From positions 1 to 7,612 of the forward strand of contig CAJPSE010000073.1 in NCBI GenBank assembly GCA_905373185.1: a stretch of 7,612 nucleotides of DNA, given 5' to 3'. Position numbers and translations under genes: made by a program. Shown in pieces: positions 1-5,458 of this stretch (the stretch's first letter is position 1; each line of letters opens with the position of its first letter). The notes below the pieces were generated by a model that did not search any database, was not told the DNA's origin, and worked only from the letters and a program-made list of their open reading frames with translations. Source of the stretch: an uncultured Fretibacterium sp. Its GTDB lineage: Bacteria > Synergistota > Synergistia > Synergistales > Aminobacteriaceae.

Positions 1-2
1 CC

Positions 3-335
3 TCAGGCCGACCCGATCAAAAAAAGCTGTACGAATACCGTCAGCTCGGTGAAGTCCTTTGCCGGGAGGTCGAACACGAAGTCCGGCTGCACCCCCATCA
101 AGGCGGCGGCGACGTAGGCCTGATAGTTTTTGTTCAGCTCCGCCATGTCACGAAGCGGCCCCTCCAGCATCTCATAGTTGCGCTGCGCCGTACGGAGGTG
201 CTGTCCCTTCATGTCCTTCAGAGGAAAGTCCAGAACGTTGCGCTCTGGCCCATCCCCATATTTGTAGGGCTTGGACAACGTAAAAACGCCGTCCTGCAGC
301 ACCGCCTCATAATCGTTCAGTACCCCCTTGCTCAT
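3..335 (-). CDS. Tail assembly chaperone, P2 gpE-like (110 aa)
   Basis: This probably encodes the cytoplasmic chaperone that coats the tape measure protein while the tail tube polymerises. The protein is small and mostly helical, with an N-terminal strand region (LSKPYKYGD) and a C-terminal helix rich in F, V and L. It lies directly after the tube gene, which is where gpE and its relatives sit in P2-like and Mu-like tails. AGGAGG at 340-345 lies only 4 bases before the ATG. The last codons are CTT TTT TTG ATC GGG TCG GCC TGA, which contain the slippery heptamer T TTT TTG, so a longer frameshifted product is likely. The product would run off the window's left edge. I assign the family from position, size and the frameshift site more than from residue identity. 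Confidence 0.72.
   Translation of the reverse strand: MSKGVLNDYEAVLQDGVFTLSKPYKYGDGPERNVLDFPLKDMKGQHLRTAQRNYEMLEGPLRDMAELNKNYQAYVAAALMGVQPDFVFDLPAKDFTELTVFVQLFLIGSA
18..24 (-). other. Probable -1 programmed frameshift site T TTT TTG
   Basis: Read on the minus strand, the heptamer is T TTT TTG in the zero frame of the chaperone gene, five codons before its TGA stop (stop at 3-5). Slipping back one base gives GAT CGG GTC GGC CTG AGG, which stays open to the window edge. P2 uses the same heptamer to make gpE+E' from its E gene. Downstream stimulatory structure and the rest of the E'-like extension lie outside the window. Confidence 0.7.
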
Positions 336-343
336 GCAGCCTC

Positions 344-859
344 CTATTCTCCGAGGGCGGACTTGACCTCGGTCAGCTCGTCCACGCCGTTGATCACGGC
401 CTTGAAGTTCAGCTTATCGATCTCGTGCAGGACCTTCCCGTCCTCCTCCACCTTCAGATACAGGCACTCGACCTCCGTCGTCGTCCCCATCGCCGTGGCA
501 GGGTCGAACTTCCCGGGCTGCATGTCGGAGCCGGAGGCCCGGACGACGATACGGATAGAGCTGATGCCGAACTTGTAGGTGTCGCTGTCGATCACCTGCC
601 CTGCGCCGCGGATCTCCAGGGCCTTGCCCTCAGGGTTCACCAGGAGGTGTGCCTGGCTCGTCGCCCGGCGCCAGGTCATCTGCAGCTTGAGCGGTCCGTA
701 ATGGCCGACGGCGCGCGTCTCGAACTCGCCCGCGATCCCCGCCCCTTTACTCGTTTCCTTCAGAGGGGTCAGGTTGGGGAGGGTCACGTCGACCACCCCC
801 AGCAGTTTGTCCCCGTCCATCCACACCGCGAAGTTGTTCAGCTTATCGGGATGCTTCAT
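344..859 (-). CDS. Major tail tube protein, P2 FII-like (171 aa)
   Basis: This is the inner tube subunit of a contractile tail, which stacks in hexameric rings inside the sheath. The order of motifs matches P2 gpFII along its whole length: an N-terminal NNFAVWMDGDKLLGVVDVTLP segment (residues 8-28), a GAGIAGEFE stretch near residue 40, and a C-terminal EEDGKVLHEIDKLNFKAVINGVD segment near residues 137-159, where P2 has a similar DGKELVEID...VNGVD run. The length of 171 residues is typical (P2 FII is about 172). The RBS GGAGGTGA lies 6 bases before the ATG and overlaps the end of the sheath gene. The stop falls within the RBS of the chaperone gene. Confidence 0.92.
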   Translation of the reverse strand: MKHPDKLNNFAVWMDGDKLLGVVDVTLPNLTPLKETSKGAGIAGEFETRAVGHYGPLKLQMTWRRATSQAHLLVNPEGKALEIRGAGQVIDSDTYKFGISSIRIVVRASGSDMQPGKFDPATAMGTTTEVECLYLKVEEDGKVLHEIDKLNFKAVINGVDELTEVKSALGE

Positions 860-872
860 GCGTCTTCACCTC

Positions 873-2348
873 CTACAGGAACAGAGACAGCAGATTCTCC
901 GTCTCGTATTCCAGGCCGTTATAGATGACCCGTGCGGGCGGAGGCACCGTCAGGAACGTGTGTGCTCGGATCACGCCGTCGATCAGGTCCGTCGTCGGGT
1001 TCTCGTCGGCGATAAACTCCAGCCGGTTGTTGGGGCCCACTAGGGCACCCAGGGCCACGTAACCGTTTATCTCGATATTCTCGCTGTCGCGGATGGTCTC
1101 CAGCAGCCTGCGGTTCATGGGACGGTCCACCTTCTGGAACCAGCGCAGGATGAACTTCACCGCCCACCAGTTGTAGAAACGCCGGATATTGATGAACCGA
1201 TCCTTCGGGTCCGTGTTCGACGGATAGCACCCCGTCTCGTCGCCCCAGAGCACCCAGCCGCTCTCCCAGTTGAACAGCGTCACGATCCCGGCACCGTTCA
1301 GGAAATTGGCCTGGTTGAGGTCCAACAGCAGTTCCTTTCCGGTATCCGTCACCGCAGCCGCCATTTTGGAAAGATGGTTGGAGGGAGAGGCGTAGGGGAT
1401 GCCGCCGAACTCGTCGTCCGTCACTGCGCACAGGCAGGCGAAGATCGTCGAAAGGTGGTACACCTTGTCCCCCAGCTTGCCCTTGGGCCAGCAGACGGTC
1501 TGATGGGTATGGGTGTAGCTGTTCCGACGCTTCCACTCCGAGGCTTCCGTGTAGTCCTCCAGCGTCGAGTCGCAGGGCATGTCGGTCACCGCCAGCGAGG
1601 GGAAGAGACCAGAGATACCGGACGTCTTCGCGGTCATGATCGCCGCAACCTCCGGCTTGTGGGACCAGCCGGGGCAGCAGATCAAAGCCGGAACCTTGCC
1701 GTACCTCATGAAAACCTGGTTGATGGTCTCCAGACCCTCGTAGCGTTTTTTCACGGCATCGTAGCCGCCGATGATGTCCGCAGCGGTGACCTTGGAGGGG
1801 TTCAGCTTGTCGTAGGCCACATAAACGGTCCCCGCGCTTTCCAGCGCACCGCCCGCCAGGACGTTCAGGACGGCCTTGTTTTCGCCGTTCCAGGACAGGG
1901 AATAGTCCACACCCACCGTAAGCGCTCCGCTGCTCTCCTGCGCCTTCACGACCACGCTGTCGAGGATGGCGTCCTCCCCTAGGACAGCCTGCTTCGCCGT
2001 GATGGTGTACTCCTTCCCCGGCACTGCGGTCTTGTGTTCCGCCGGATCCAGGACGTTCACGAAGATCACGGGAGCGCGGGCAAAGAGGGCAAAATGCGCG
2101 TACATCGCCTCGCAGAGCGTGTACTTCTTCCAGTCGTCGCTGTAGCCGAGCTTCGTCACGGCCTCGTCGTAGACGTTCGCCAGTATTGGGTGGTGAATCT
2201 TCTTCTCCGTATCCTTCAGTCCTGTCCCGGACAGGTGAATGGGGGCCGTCCCCACGTAGATGGGTATGGCGCTGTCCACCCTCCGGGGGGCAACCAGCTT
2301 CGTCGGGTGCTCGTAGACCCTTACGCCATGCTGATAGCCTACGCTCAT
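873..2348 (-). CDS. Contractile tail sheath protein, P2 FI-like (491 aa)
   Basis: This is the sheath subunit that polymerises around the tube and contracts on infection. Its N-terminus (SVGYQHGVRVYE) matches the start of P2-type FI proteins, with the characteristic HGV.V.E pattern. Residues about 109-184 form a strand-rich insertion (GKEYTIT...GVDYSLSWNG...VYVAYD), like the variable surface domain found in larger sheath proteins. The C-terminal third (FINIRRFYNWW, RWFQKVDRPMN, NGYVALGALVG) corresponds to the conserved core whose strands link neighbouring subunits. Its ATG overlaps the upstream TGA by four bases (ATGA at 2345-2348), implying coupled translation. The gene is complete and GC-rich, with no sign of damage. 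Confidence 0.94.
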   Translation of the reverse strand: MSVGYQHGVRVYEHPTKLVAPRRVDSAIPIYVGTAPIHLSGTGLKDTEKKIHHPILANVYDEAVTKLGYSDDWKKYTLCEAMYAHFALFARAPVIFVNVLDPAEHKTAVPGKEYTITAKQAVLGEDAILDSVVVKAQESSGALTVGVDYSLSWNGENKAVLNVLAGGALESAGTVYVAYDKLNPSKVTAADIIGGYDAVKKRYEGLETINQVFMRYGKVPALICCPGWSHKPEVAAIMTAKTSGISGLFPSLAVTDMPCDSTLEDYTEASEWKRRNSYTHTHQTVCWPKGKLGDKVYHLSTIFACLCAVTDDEFGGIPYASPSNHLSKMAAAVTDTGKELLLDLNQANFLNGAGIVTLFNWESGWVLWGDETGCYPSNTDPKDRFINIRRFYNWWAVKFILRWFQKVDRPMNRRLLETIRDSENIEINGYVALGALVGPNNRLEFIADENPTTDLIDGVIRAHTFLTVPPPARVIYNGLEYETENLLSLFL

Positions 2349-2692
2349 ATCCTCACCTCGCCGTCATCGAATCGAACCTCCAGCAGGGCGTTGTAGATGC
2401 GATGGTATTCCGTCCCCGGAGTTTCCGTCTCCTTCCTGACCGCCGGAAAATCCTTAACGGGGACGATGATGCGCCCCACGTCCGGGACCTTCCGTATCAG
2501 GTCCTTCACGTGCTCGGGGAGCCCGTTCTTATAGACGCTCCCCGCTATCATTACGCGCCGGTGCATCGTCGGGCCGGCGTAGACCTGGAGCCTGTCCAGC
2601 GGATCAGGGGCTCTTGTGGACTCCGCAGGCGCCGACGAGACGGTCTGCTCGCCGTCAAAGGGATCCGTCATGCGTGTTTTTGCCAATGCCAT
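2345..2692 (-). CDS. Phage protein of unknown function (115 aa)
   Basis: I do not recognise this family. The start is the ATG at 2692, which shares one base with the stop of the tail terminator gene (TGATG), with GGGAG just upstream. The stop overlaps the sheath start (ATGA). The first 35 residues are polar and proline/alanine-rich and probably disordered. Residues 45-85 look folded (HRRVMIAGSV, HVKDLIRKVP, GRIIVPVKDF) and the C-terminus forms a strand (NALLEVRFDDGEVRI). Tight coupling on both sides between the terminator and sheath genes suggests a structural or assembly role in the tail. The frame stays open upstream to 2911, but that part overlaps the terminator gene and has no better start. 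Confidence 0.72.
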   Translation of the reverse strand: MALAKTRMTDPFDGEQTVSSAPAESTRAPDPLDRLQVYAGPTMHRRVMIAGSVYKNGLPEHVKDLIRKVPDVGRIIVPVKDFPAVRKETETPGTEYHRIYNALLEVRFDDGEVRI

Positions 2693-3246
2693 CAAACTCC
2701 CTTCAAAAAGTCTCCCGCCCAGTTCGACTCGTCGAGCCGGTGCGGGTCCAGAATCCGCCACTGCGTAATCATCTCCCCGAACCAGAGGGGACGCAGCGCC
2801 TCGTCGTACAGCTCCCAGGAGAGGGGCAGAAGAGCCTCGCACCGGCCCTCCAAGATCGGGTTTGCCTCTATGGTCTGCCGGATCCTCTCCAGGATGTTGA
2901 CCACACCCCACGATCCCGTCACGTTCGCGGGGTCGCGCGAGAAGACCCCGACGGTCACCGCCATGGAAAGAATCGAAGAATCGTCATCCAACGCCTTGTC
3001 CTCGTAGGAGAGGGGGCGGACGACGACGGCGGGCATCAGTTGCTGGAACGCGTCGTCCTGCGTCTCCGGGATCGGGGTGTACCCGTCCTCGGCGTGGGGA
3101 TTCATCGCAGAGAGCACCTGTTCGGGGAAATGGAAGGGATAGACCGCCACCGGGCGCTCCTTGTCGGCCTCATCCTCGAATCGGAAGTCCTTCAAGGTCT
3201 CCTCCAGGCTCCGGCAGAGCGCGAAAAGCGTCTCCATGGGGGTCAA
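2692..3246 (-). CDS. Probable tail terminator protein (184 aa, TTG start)
   Basis: This is probably the protein that caps the tail tube and sheath at the head-proximal end and sets their final length. The core is a mixed fold typical of tail terminators: a leading helix (METLFALCRSLEETL), the strand AVVVRPL near residue 73, the strands SILSMAVTVGVFSRD near residues 90-104, then helix GSWGVVNILERIRQTI and a final strand region WFGEMITQWRI. Its place after the gpZ-like gene and before the sheath fits. The chosen start is TTG at 3246, overlapping the upstream TGA as TTGA. A GAGAGGGGTGA Shine-Dalgarno lies at the right distance for it, whereas the ATG at 3237 is too far from any RBS. The family call rests on context and fold pattern. 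Confidence 0.62.
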   Translation of the reverse strand: MTPMETLFALCRSLEETLKDFRFEDEADKERPVAVYPFHFPEQVLSAMNPHAEDGYTPIPETQDDAFQQLMPAVVVRPLSYEDKALDDDSSILSMAVTVGVFSRDPANVTGSWGVVNILERIRQTIEANPILEGRCEALLPLSWELYDEALRPLWFGEMITQWRILDPHRLDESNWAGDFLKGV

Positions 3247-3860
3247 ATTTTTTCACCCCTCTCGTAGGCTCGCAACAAAATCCTCGTCTCAACATCAATC
3301 TCTTGTTCAAGACGTGACTGGGCCACGTCAAGTACGCGATTAAGAATCGGGGCAGCAGACATCATCTGAGGAGGAGCCAGTGTGAAAAACTCGTGTATGA
3401 CGGGCTTGCCATTTGCAGTCCTTTCTGTTTTGCTCCGAGTCCAGAGCCCCATGTGTCCGCTTCCCATGCGCGCCAAAAAAGCATGAGACCAACCTTTTGT
3501 TTGTCCGGCAACAATCGTTGTGGTGATCCTTTGGCGCAACCGCACAGGAATACTCTTCTGGCGGGGAGGATTCAAAGGATCGCGCTCAAATTTCGCCACC
3601 TCTATGCGTTGGCCTCGCGATGTAATCGTGGCCTTTAGATATTTAGGAGAAGCCCGAATGAGTTGAAGTTGTTTGCGAATGAGGTCTGGTGGCAATGTAT
3701 AACGTTTAGCCACCTGATGGGAGGCTTCGTAATACGCATATGATGCCGCCGAATTCAACGCCCGCGCGACTGCCTTCTCCGCCCCGCCCGGAATGTGCGC
3801 CAGCGCGCGGCGAACCGCTTCAAAACGCGCTTCACTAATGCCCAGGGACACGCCGGCCAT
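3243..3860 (-). CDS. Tail completion protein, lambda minor tail protein Z-like (205 aa)
   Basis: This resembles the prophage minor tail protein Z family, needed to complete the tail's head-proximal end so that it joins heads productively. The key region is residues 33-80, where ARALNSAASYAYYEASHQVA is followed by helices and KATITSRG. Lambda gpZ has the same arrangement (AINR-ASSA...SQVA...ARIKV) and a similar length (192). The ATG is preceded by GGGAGGG with a 5-base gap. Upstream is the terminator closing the accessory cassette, so this is the first tail gene after the insertion. Base composition varies: the 5' end is very GC-rich while the middle (around 3600-3720) is only about 45-48% GC by hand count, suggesting mosaic ancestry. 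An HK97 gp10-like assignment is the main alternative. Confidence 0.68.
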   Translation of the reverse strand: MAGVSLGISEARFEAVRRALAHIPGGAEKAVARALNSAASYAYYEASHQVAKRYTLPPDLIRKQLQLIRASPKYLKATITSRGQRIEVAKFERDPLNPPRQKSIPVRLRQRITTTIVAGQTKGWSHAFLARMGSGHMGLWTRSKTERTANGKPVIHEFFTLAPPQMMSAAPILNRVLDVAQSRLEQEIDVETRILLRAYERGEKI

Positions 3861-3880
3861 CTATTCCCTCCCTTCCCAAG

Positions 3881-3906
3881 AAAAAAGGAGCCCCGAAAGG
3901 GACTCC
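3881..3906 (-). terminator. Intrinsic terminator closing the antirepressor operon
   Basis: Read on the minus strand, GGAGTCCC and GGGGCTCC pair as an 8-bp stem (one G-T pair) around a TTTC loop, followed at once by TTTTTTCTT. It lies 26 bases after the antirepressor stop and ends 8 bases before the RBS of the gpZ-like gene, so it marks the cassette boundary. There is no matching T-run on the plus strand. Confidence 0.88.
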
Positions 3907-3932
3907 CCAAAGTGATGGATAGCTGTTTGTTT

Positions 3933-4718
3933 CTACGCCGCGACGCTCAGGGCGTGCAGAACCTTTTCGCGGCCGGCGTGGCTGAAAGCCCACTGGGCGC
4001 ACTCGTGCGGGCTATGGGGGCTCTTGCTCATCTTCCAACGGCCGTACTCGTTCGAGCCGCCCTCCGGCGCCACCAACCCCATCTCCCGCGCGGTCTTCAT
4101 CACGCGGCGATTGGAGACCCCGGCGGCGTCGCCCACCTGCTTGGCGGTGTAGAATCGTGTCCCGGCGTCGGGCAGCATGGCCGCGTGCTCCCGGCCCGTC
4201 GCCAAGTGGGTGATCTCGTGGGCCAGGATCTGTTTGCTCTCCTGAGTCAGGGCGTAGGCCGGGCTCTCCACCATGCGCTGCATGATCTTCGCCATGCGCG
4301 CGTCGGCGTTCCGCTTTTGGATTTCAAGGCGCTGCCGGGCCAGCTCCAGCCGCTGGGTGTCGTTCGGGGTTTCTCTATCCTTGCCCTTGATGCTGTAGCT
4401 CCCGGTCTTGCGGATGGACGGCAGTACCACCGACGTGACCCACTTGCGGAACCGTCTTGCCTCCGGCTTGTTCGAGCGCATGATGAGGGTGTAGAGTCCG
4501 GACTCGTTGATGACGTTCATCTCAGGATTTCCTCGAATACCCTCAGAAATTCTTAGGGTATTCCTTTCGTCGTCATCCAAGCCTCTCAACGCCTCGCTTG
4601 GGTTCGACAGCCCCAGAATATCACACACGTCCTTTGCCACCCACCACGGCTCTCCATCCTTCATGACGATACGGACGTCCCTTTGCTCGAACTGGAACAC
4701 CTGCAAACTCTTATCCAT
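3933..4718 (-). CDS. Phage antirepressor with Bro-N domain (261 aa)
   Basis: Residues about 7-110 form a Bro-N domain, the DNA-binding domain shared by phage antirepressors and baculovirus Bro proteins. Visible hallmarks are PWWVAKDVCDILGLSNP, LDDDERNT, INESGLYTLIMRS and the closing RRFRKWVTSVVLPSIRKTG. A charged helical stretch follows (residues 120-150), then a C-terminal domain from about 188 with a likely helix-turn-helix (YTAKQVGDAAGVSNRRVMKTA). Such proteins typically bind or displace phage repressors to trigger lytic growth. The start is ATG at 4718, 8 bases after a perfect AGGAGG (4727-4732). An in-frame ATG at 4748 would overlap the upstream gene and has no comparable RBS. It is the last gene of the RHH/ORF88/antirepressor unit and is followed by a strong terminator. 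Its target repressor is not in this window. Confidence 0.93.
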   Translation of the reverse strand: MDKSLQVFQFEQRDVRIVMKDGEPWWVAKDVCDILGLSNPSEALRGLDDDERNTLRISEGIRGNPEMNVINESGLYTLIMRSNKPEARRFRKWVTSVVLPSIRKTGSYSIKGKDRETPNDTQRLELARQRLEIQKRNADARMAKIMQRMVESPAYALTQESKQILAHEITHLATGREHAAMLPDAGTRFYTAKQVGDAAGVSNRRVMKTAREMGLVAPEGGSNEYGRWKMSKSPHSPHECAQWAFSHAGREKVLHALSVAA

Positions 4719-4740
4719 GTCCTTGACCTCCTGTCTTTTC

Positions 4741-5007
4741 TCAGTCATCGCCCAAGCCCTCCACGGAGTCCTTGAGCCCCAGCAGATAGCTGCTGCGCAT
4801 ATTCAACTCCAGTTGGTGCCCTGTCAAAGAATCGAACTCCACCAGTAATTCCCTCTGCGCCTCAGACAGCCCCTCAATCAGGAGCTTAAAAATCTCAGTA
4901 TGACGCTGGGATACCTCTTGACCTTCCCAGCTGTCCGATACTAGCCGTTCCGCTTTGCTGATTCTCTCGCTGACATAGTTCCCGAATACTCCGTAACCTA
5001 CGGGCAT
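4741..5007 (-). CDS. Small helical phage protein of unknown function (88 aa)
   Basis: The start is ATG at 5007, 9 bases after AGGAGG (5017-5022). A longer reading from ATG at 5034 would translate through that RBS and is less likely. The protein begins MPVGYGVFG and is then almost wholly helical and acidic, with segments such as EIFKLLIEGLSEAQRELLVEFD and a closing SSYLLGLKDSVEGLGDD. The layout resembles small phage proteins of the DUF6809 type, but I hold that loosely. It ends 22 bases before the antirepressor start and is probably co-transcribed with it. A 121-base gap, covered by the antisense RNA candidate, separates it from the RHH gene. It could be a regulator of, or partner for, the antirepressor; no catalytic motif is visible. 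Confidence 0.75.
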   Translation of the reverse strand: MPVGYGVFGNYVSERISKAERLVSDSWEGQEVSQRHTEIFKLLIEGLSEAQRELLVEFDSLTGHQLELNMRSSYLLGLKDSVEGLGDD

Positions 5008-5053
5008 AAAAAAAGACCTCCTCTCAACGTCCACGTCGAAGGAAGGCCCCTTG

Positions 5054-5062
5054 TGCTATACT
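5054..5062 (+). promoter_or_regulatory. Plus-strand extended -10 promoter for the antisense RNA
   Basis: TGCTATACT is an extended -10 element (TGn then TATACT, 5 of 6 to consensus). No good -35 is seen 16-18 bases upstream, which extended -10 promoters can tolerate. The element sits inside an imperfect dyad, GCCCCT (5046-5051) with AGGGGC (5073-5078), that could be an operator. Transcription would start near 5069 and run against the RHH/antirepressor operon. Confidence 0.5.
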
Positions 5063-5068
5063 TGGATA

Positions 5069-5150
5069 CAGCAGGGGCTTTGGCTTCTGTGTGGGCCGGA
5101 ATAACCAACGTTCTTCGCGGGATTGTGGTTATTCCGGTTTTTCTTTTTTC
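5069..5150 (+). ncRNA. Candidate antisense RNA (about 80 nt), sar-like
   Basis: An extended -10 (5054-5062) is followed about 75-80 bases later by an intrinsic terminator on the same strand (5096-5150), defining a compact RNA with no evident coding capacity. It would be perfectly complementary to the last 22 bases of the RHH gene and much of the RHH-ORF88 spacer of the minus-strand mRNA. In P22, the roughly 70-nt sar RNA is made from the same place relative to arc and ant and represses ant. Here the RNA does not reach the ORF88 RBS (5017-5022), so control might act through transcript processing, attenuation or coupling rather than direct RBS blocking. The 18-nt terminator loop contains UUCG, which fits the YUNR U-turn pattern often seen in antisense loops. 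Confidence 0.5.
5096..5150 (+). terminator. 12-bp perfect stem with U-tract (plus strand)
   Basis: CCGGAATAACCA (5096-5107) and TGGTTATTCCGG (5126-5137) are exact reverse complements around an 18-base loop, followed by TTTTTCTTTTTTC (5138-5150). This is a textbook intrinsic terminator on the plus strand. The right arm contains the TAA stop of the minus-strand RHH gene, and the T-run encodes that gene's lysine-rich tail. In the minus direction the stem is not followed by a T-run. Confidence 0.8.
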
Positions 5151-5278
5151 TCGATGTAACGGGTCATGAACCTTTCTAAGACATCGTTCATTTTCTCGTC
5201 ATGCTCAACACACGCCAACTTGAAACGCTTCTGGAGCTCAACATCAATTGTGGTGGTAAAGGACTTGCGCTCCCCCAA
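5129..5278 (-). CDS. Ribbon-helix-helix (Arc/CopG-like) repressor, TTG start (49 aa)
   Basis: This is a small DNA-binding repressor that should act as an RHH dimer or tetramer. The ribbon strand is about residues 5-12 (KSFTTTID, alternating side chains facing DNA). Helix A follows (ELQKRFKLACVEHD, about 14-27), then a short turn and helix B (MNDVLERFMTRYIEKKE, about 30-46). The whole protein is the minimal domain, about the size of P22 Arc (53). The start is TTG, 7 bases after GGAGG within GGAGGTGAT; the frame is closed by a TAG not far upstream, and no ATG precedes the domain. Its own promoter carries tandem 8-bp repeats, suggesting autorepression. Its stop lies in the stem of the opposing terminator. 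It is probably the first gene of the unit leading to ORF88 and the antirepressor. Confidence 0.88.
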   Translation of the reverse strand: MGERKSFTTTIDVELQKRFKLACVEHDEKMNDVLERFMTRYIEKKEKPE

Positions 5279-5296
5279 TTCATCACCTCCGTACAA

Positions 5297-5325
5297 ACTC
5301 TATCACACGTTTACACGTTTGGCAA
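5297..5325 (-). promoter_or_regulatory. Promoter of the RHH/ORF88/antirepressor operon
   Basis: On the minus strand, TTGCCA (5320-5325; 5 of 6 to consensus) and TAGAGT (5297-5302; 4 of 6) are separated by exactly 17 bases. Transcription would begin near 5290, just ahead of the RHH Shine-Dalgarno. The spacer is occupied by the tandem repeat, so a bound repressor would exclude RNA polymerase. Confidence 0.65.
5305..5320. repeat. Tandem 8-bp operator repeats ACACGTTT x2
   Basis: ACACGTTT occurs twice head-to-tail without a gap (5305-5312 and 5313-5320). The 16 bases overlap the -35 by one base and fill nearly all of the spacer of the RHH promoter. RHH repressors commonly bind adjacent short repeats as cooperating dimers, so this is the likely operator of the RHH protein encoded just downstream. 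Confidence 0.7.
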
Positions 5326-5396
5326 TATGTTGAGAGATTAACAAAAGCCCCCAGTAGGGTGTGGTGCCCTCGACCACCCCGAACTTTCATTTATTT

Positions 5397-5419
5397 CCAC
5401 GGGGTATAATACCCACGGG
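5397..5419 (+). promoter_or_regulatory. Plus-strand -10 TATAAT within a palindrome
   Basis: A consensus TATAAT (5405-5410) lies inside GGGTAT-A-ATACCC (5402-5414), a perfect 6-bp dyad with a one-base centre. It is flanked by direct repeats CCACGGG (5397-5403 and 5413-5419). I see no clear -35. The arrangement looks like a promoter with an operator on its -10, divergent from the RHH promoter about 100 bases away and pointing to the 47-residue ORF. Confidence 0.55.
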
Positions 5420-5458
5420 AAGAAGCGGGGGGTAAGCCTGCAACAGGAGGTGATACGA

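Noticed and set aside
919..1536. Minus-strand alternative frame of 205 codons inside the tail sheath gene
   Set aside because: It lies wholly within the sheath coding region and the product is a proline/arginine-rich shadow; the sheath frame carries the conserved motifs.
2186..3007. Plus-strand open frame of 273 codons
   Set aside because: It crosses three confirmed minus-strand genes and their overlaps, and its low-complexity basic product has no recognisable domain.
3795..4556. Long plus-strand open frame (253 codons) opposite the gpZ-like and antirepressor genes
   Set aside because: It runs through the terminator and opposite a clear Bro-N gene; the product is arginine/leucine/histidine-rich with no domain, as expected of antisense frames in GC-rich DNA.
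3933..4748. Longer start for the antirepressor at 4748
   Set aside because: It overlaps the ORF88 stop and lacks an RBS of the quality found 8 bases before the ATG at 4718; the extra ten residues precede the Bro-N domain.
4741..5034. Longer start for ORF88 at 5034
   Set aside because: It would translate through the AGGAGG at 5017-5022, which is ideally placed for the ATG at 5007.
5096..5137. The same 12-bp stem as a terminator for the RHH gene on the minus strand
   Set aside because: On the minus strand the stem is followed by GCCCACACAG with no T-run, so it is only an intrinsic terminator in the plus direction.
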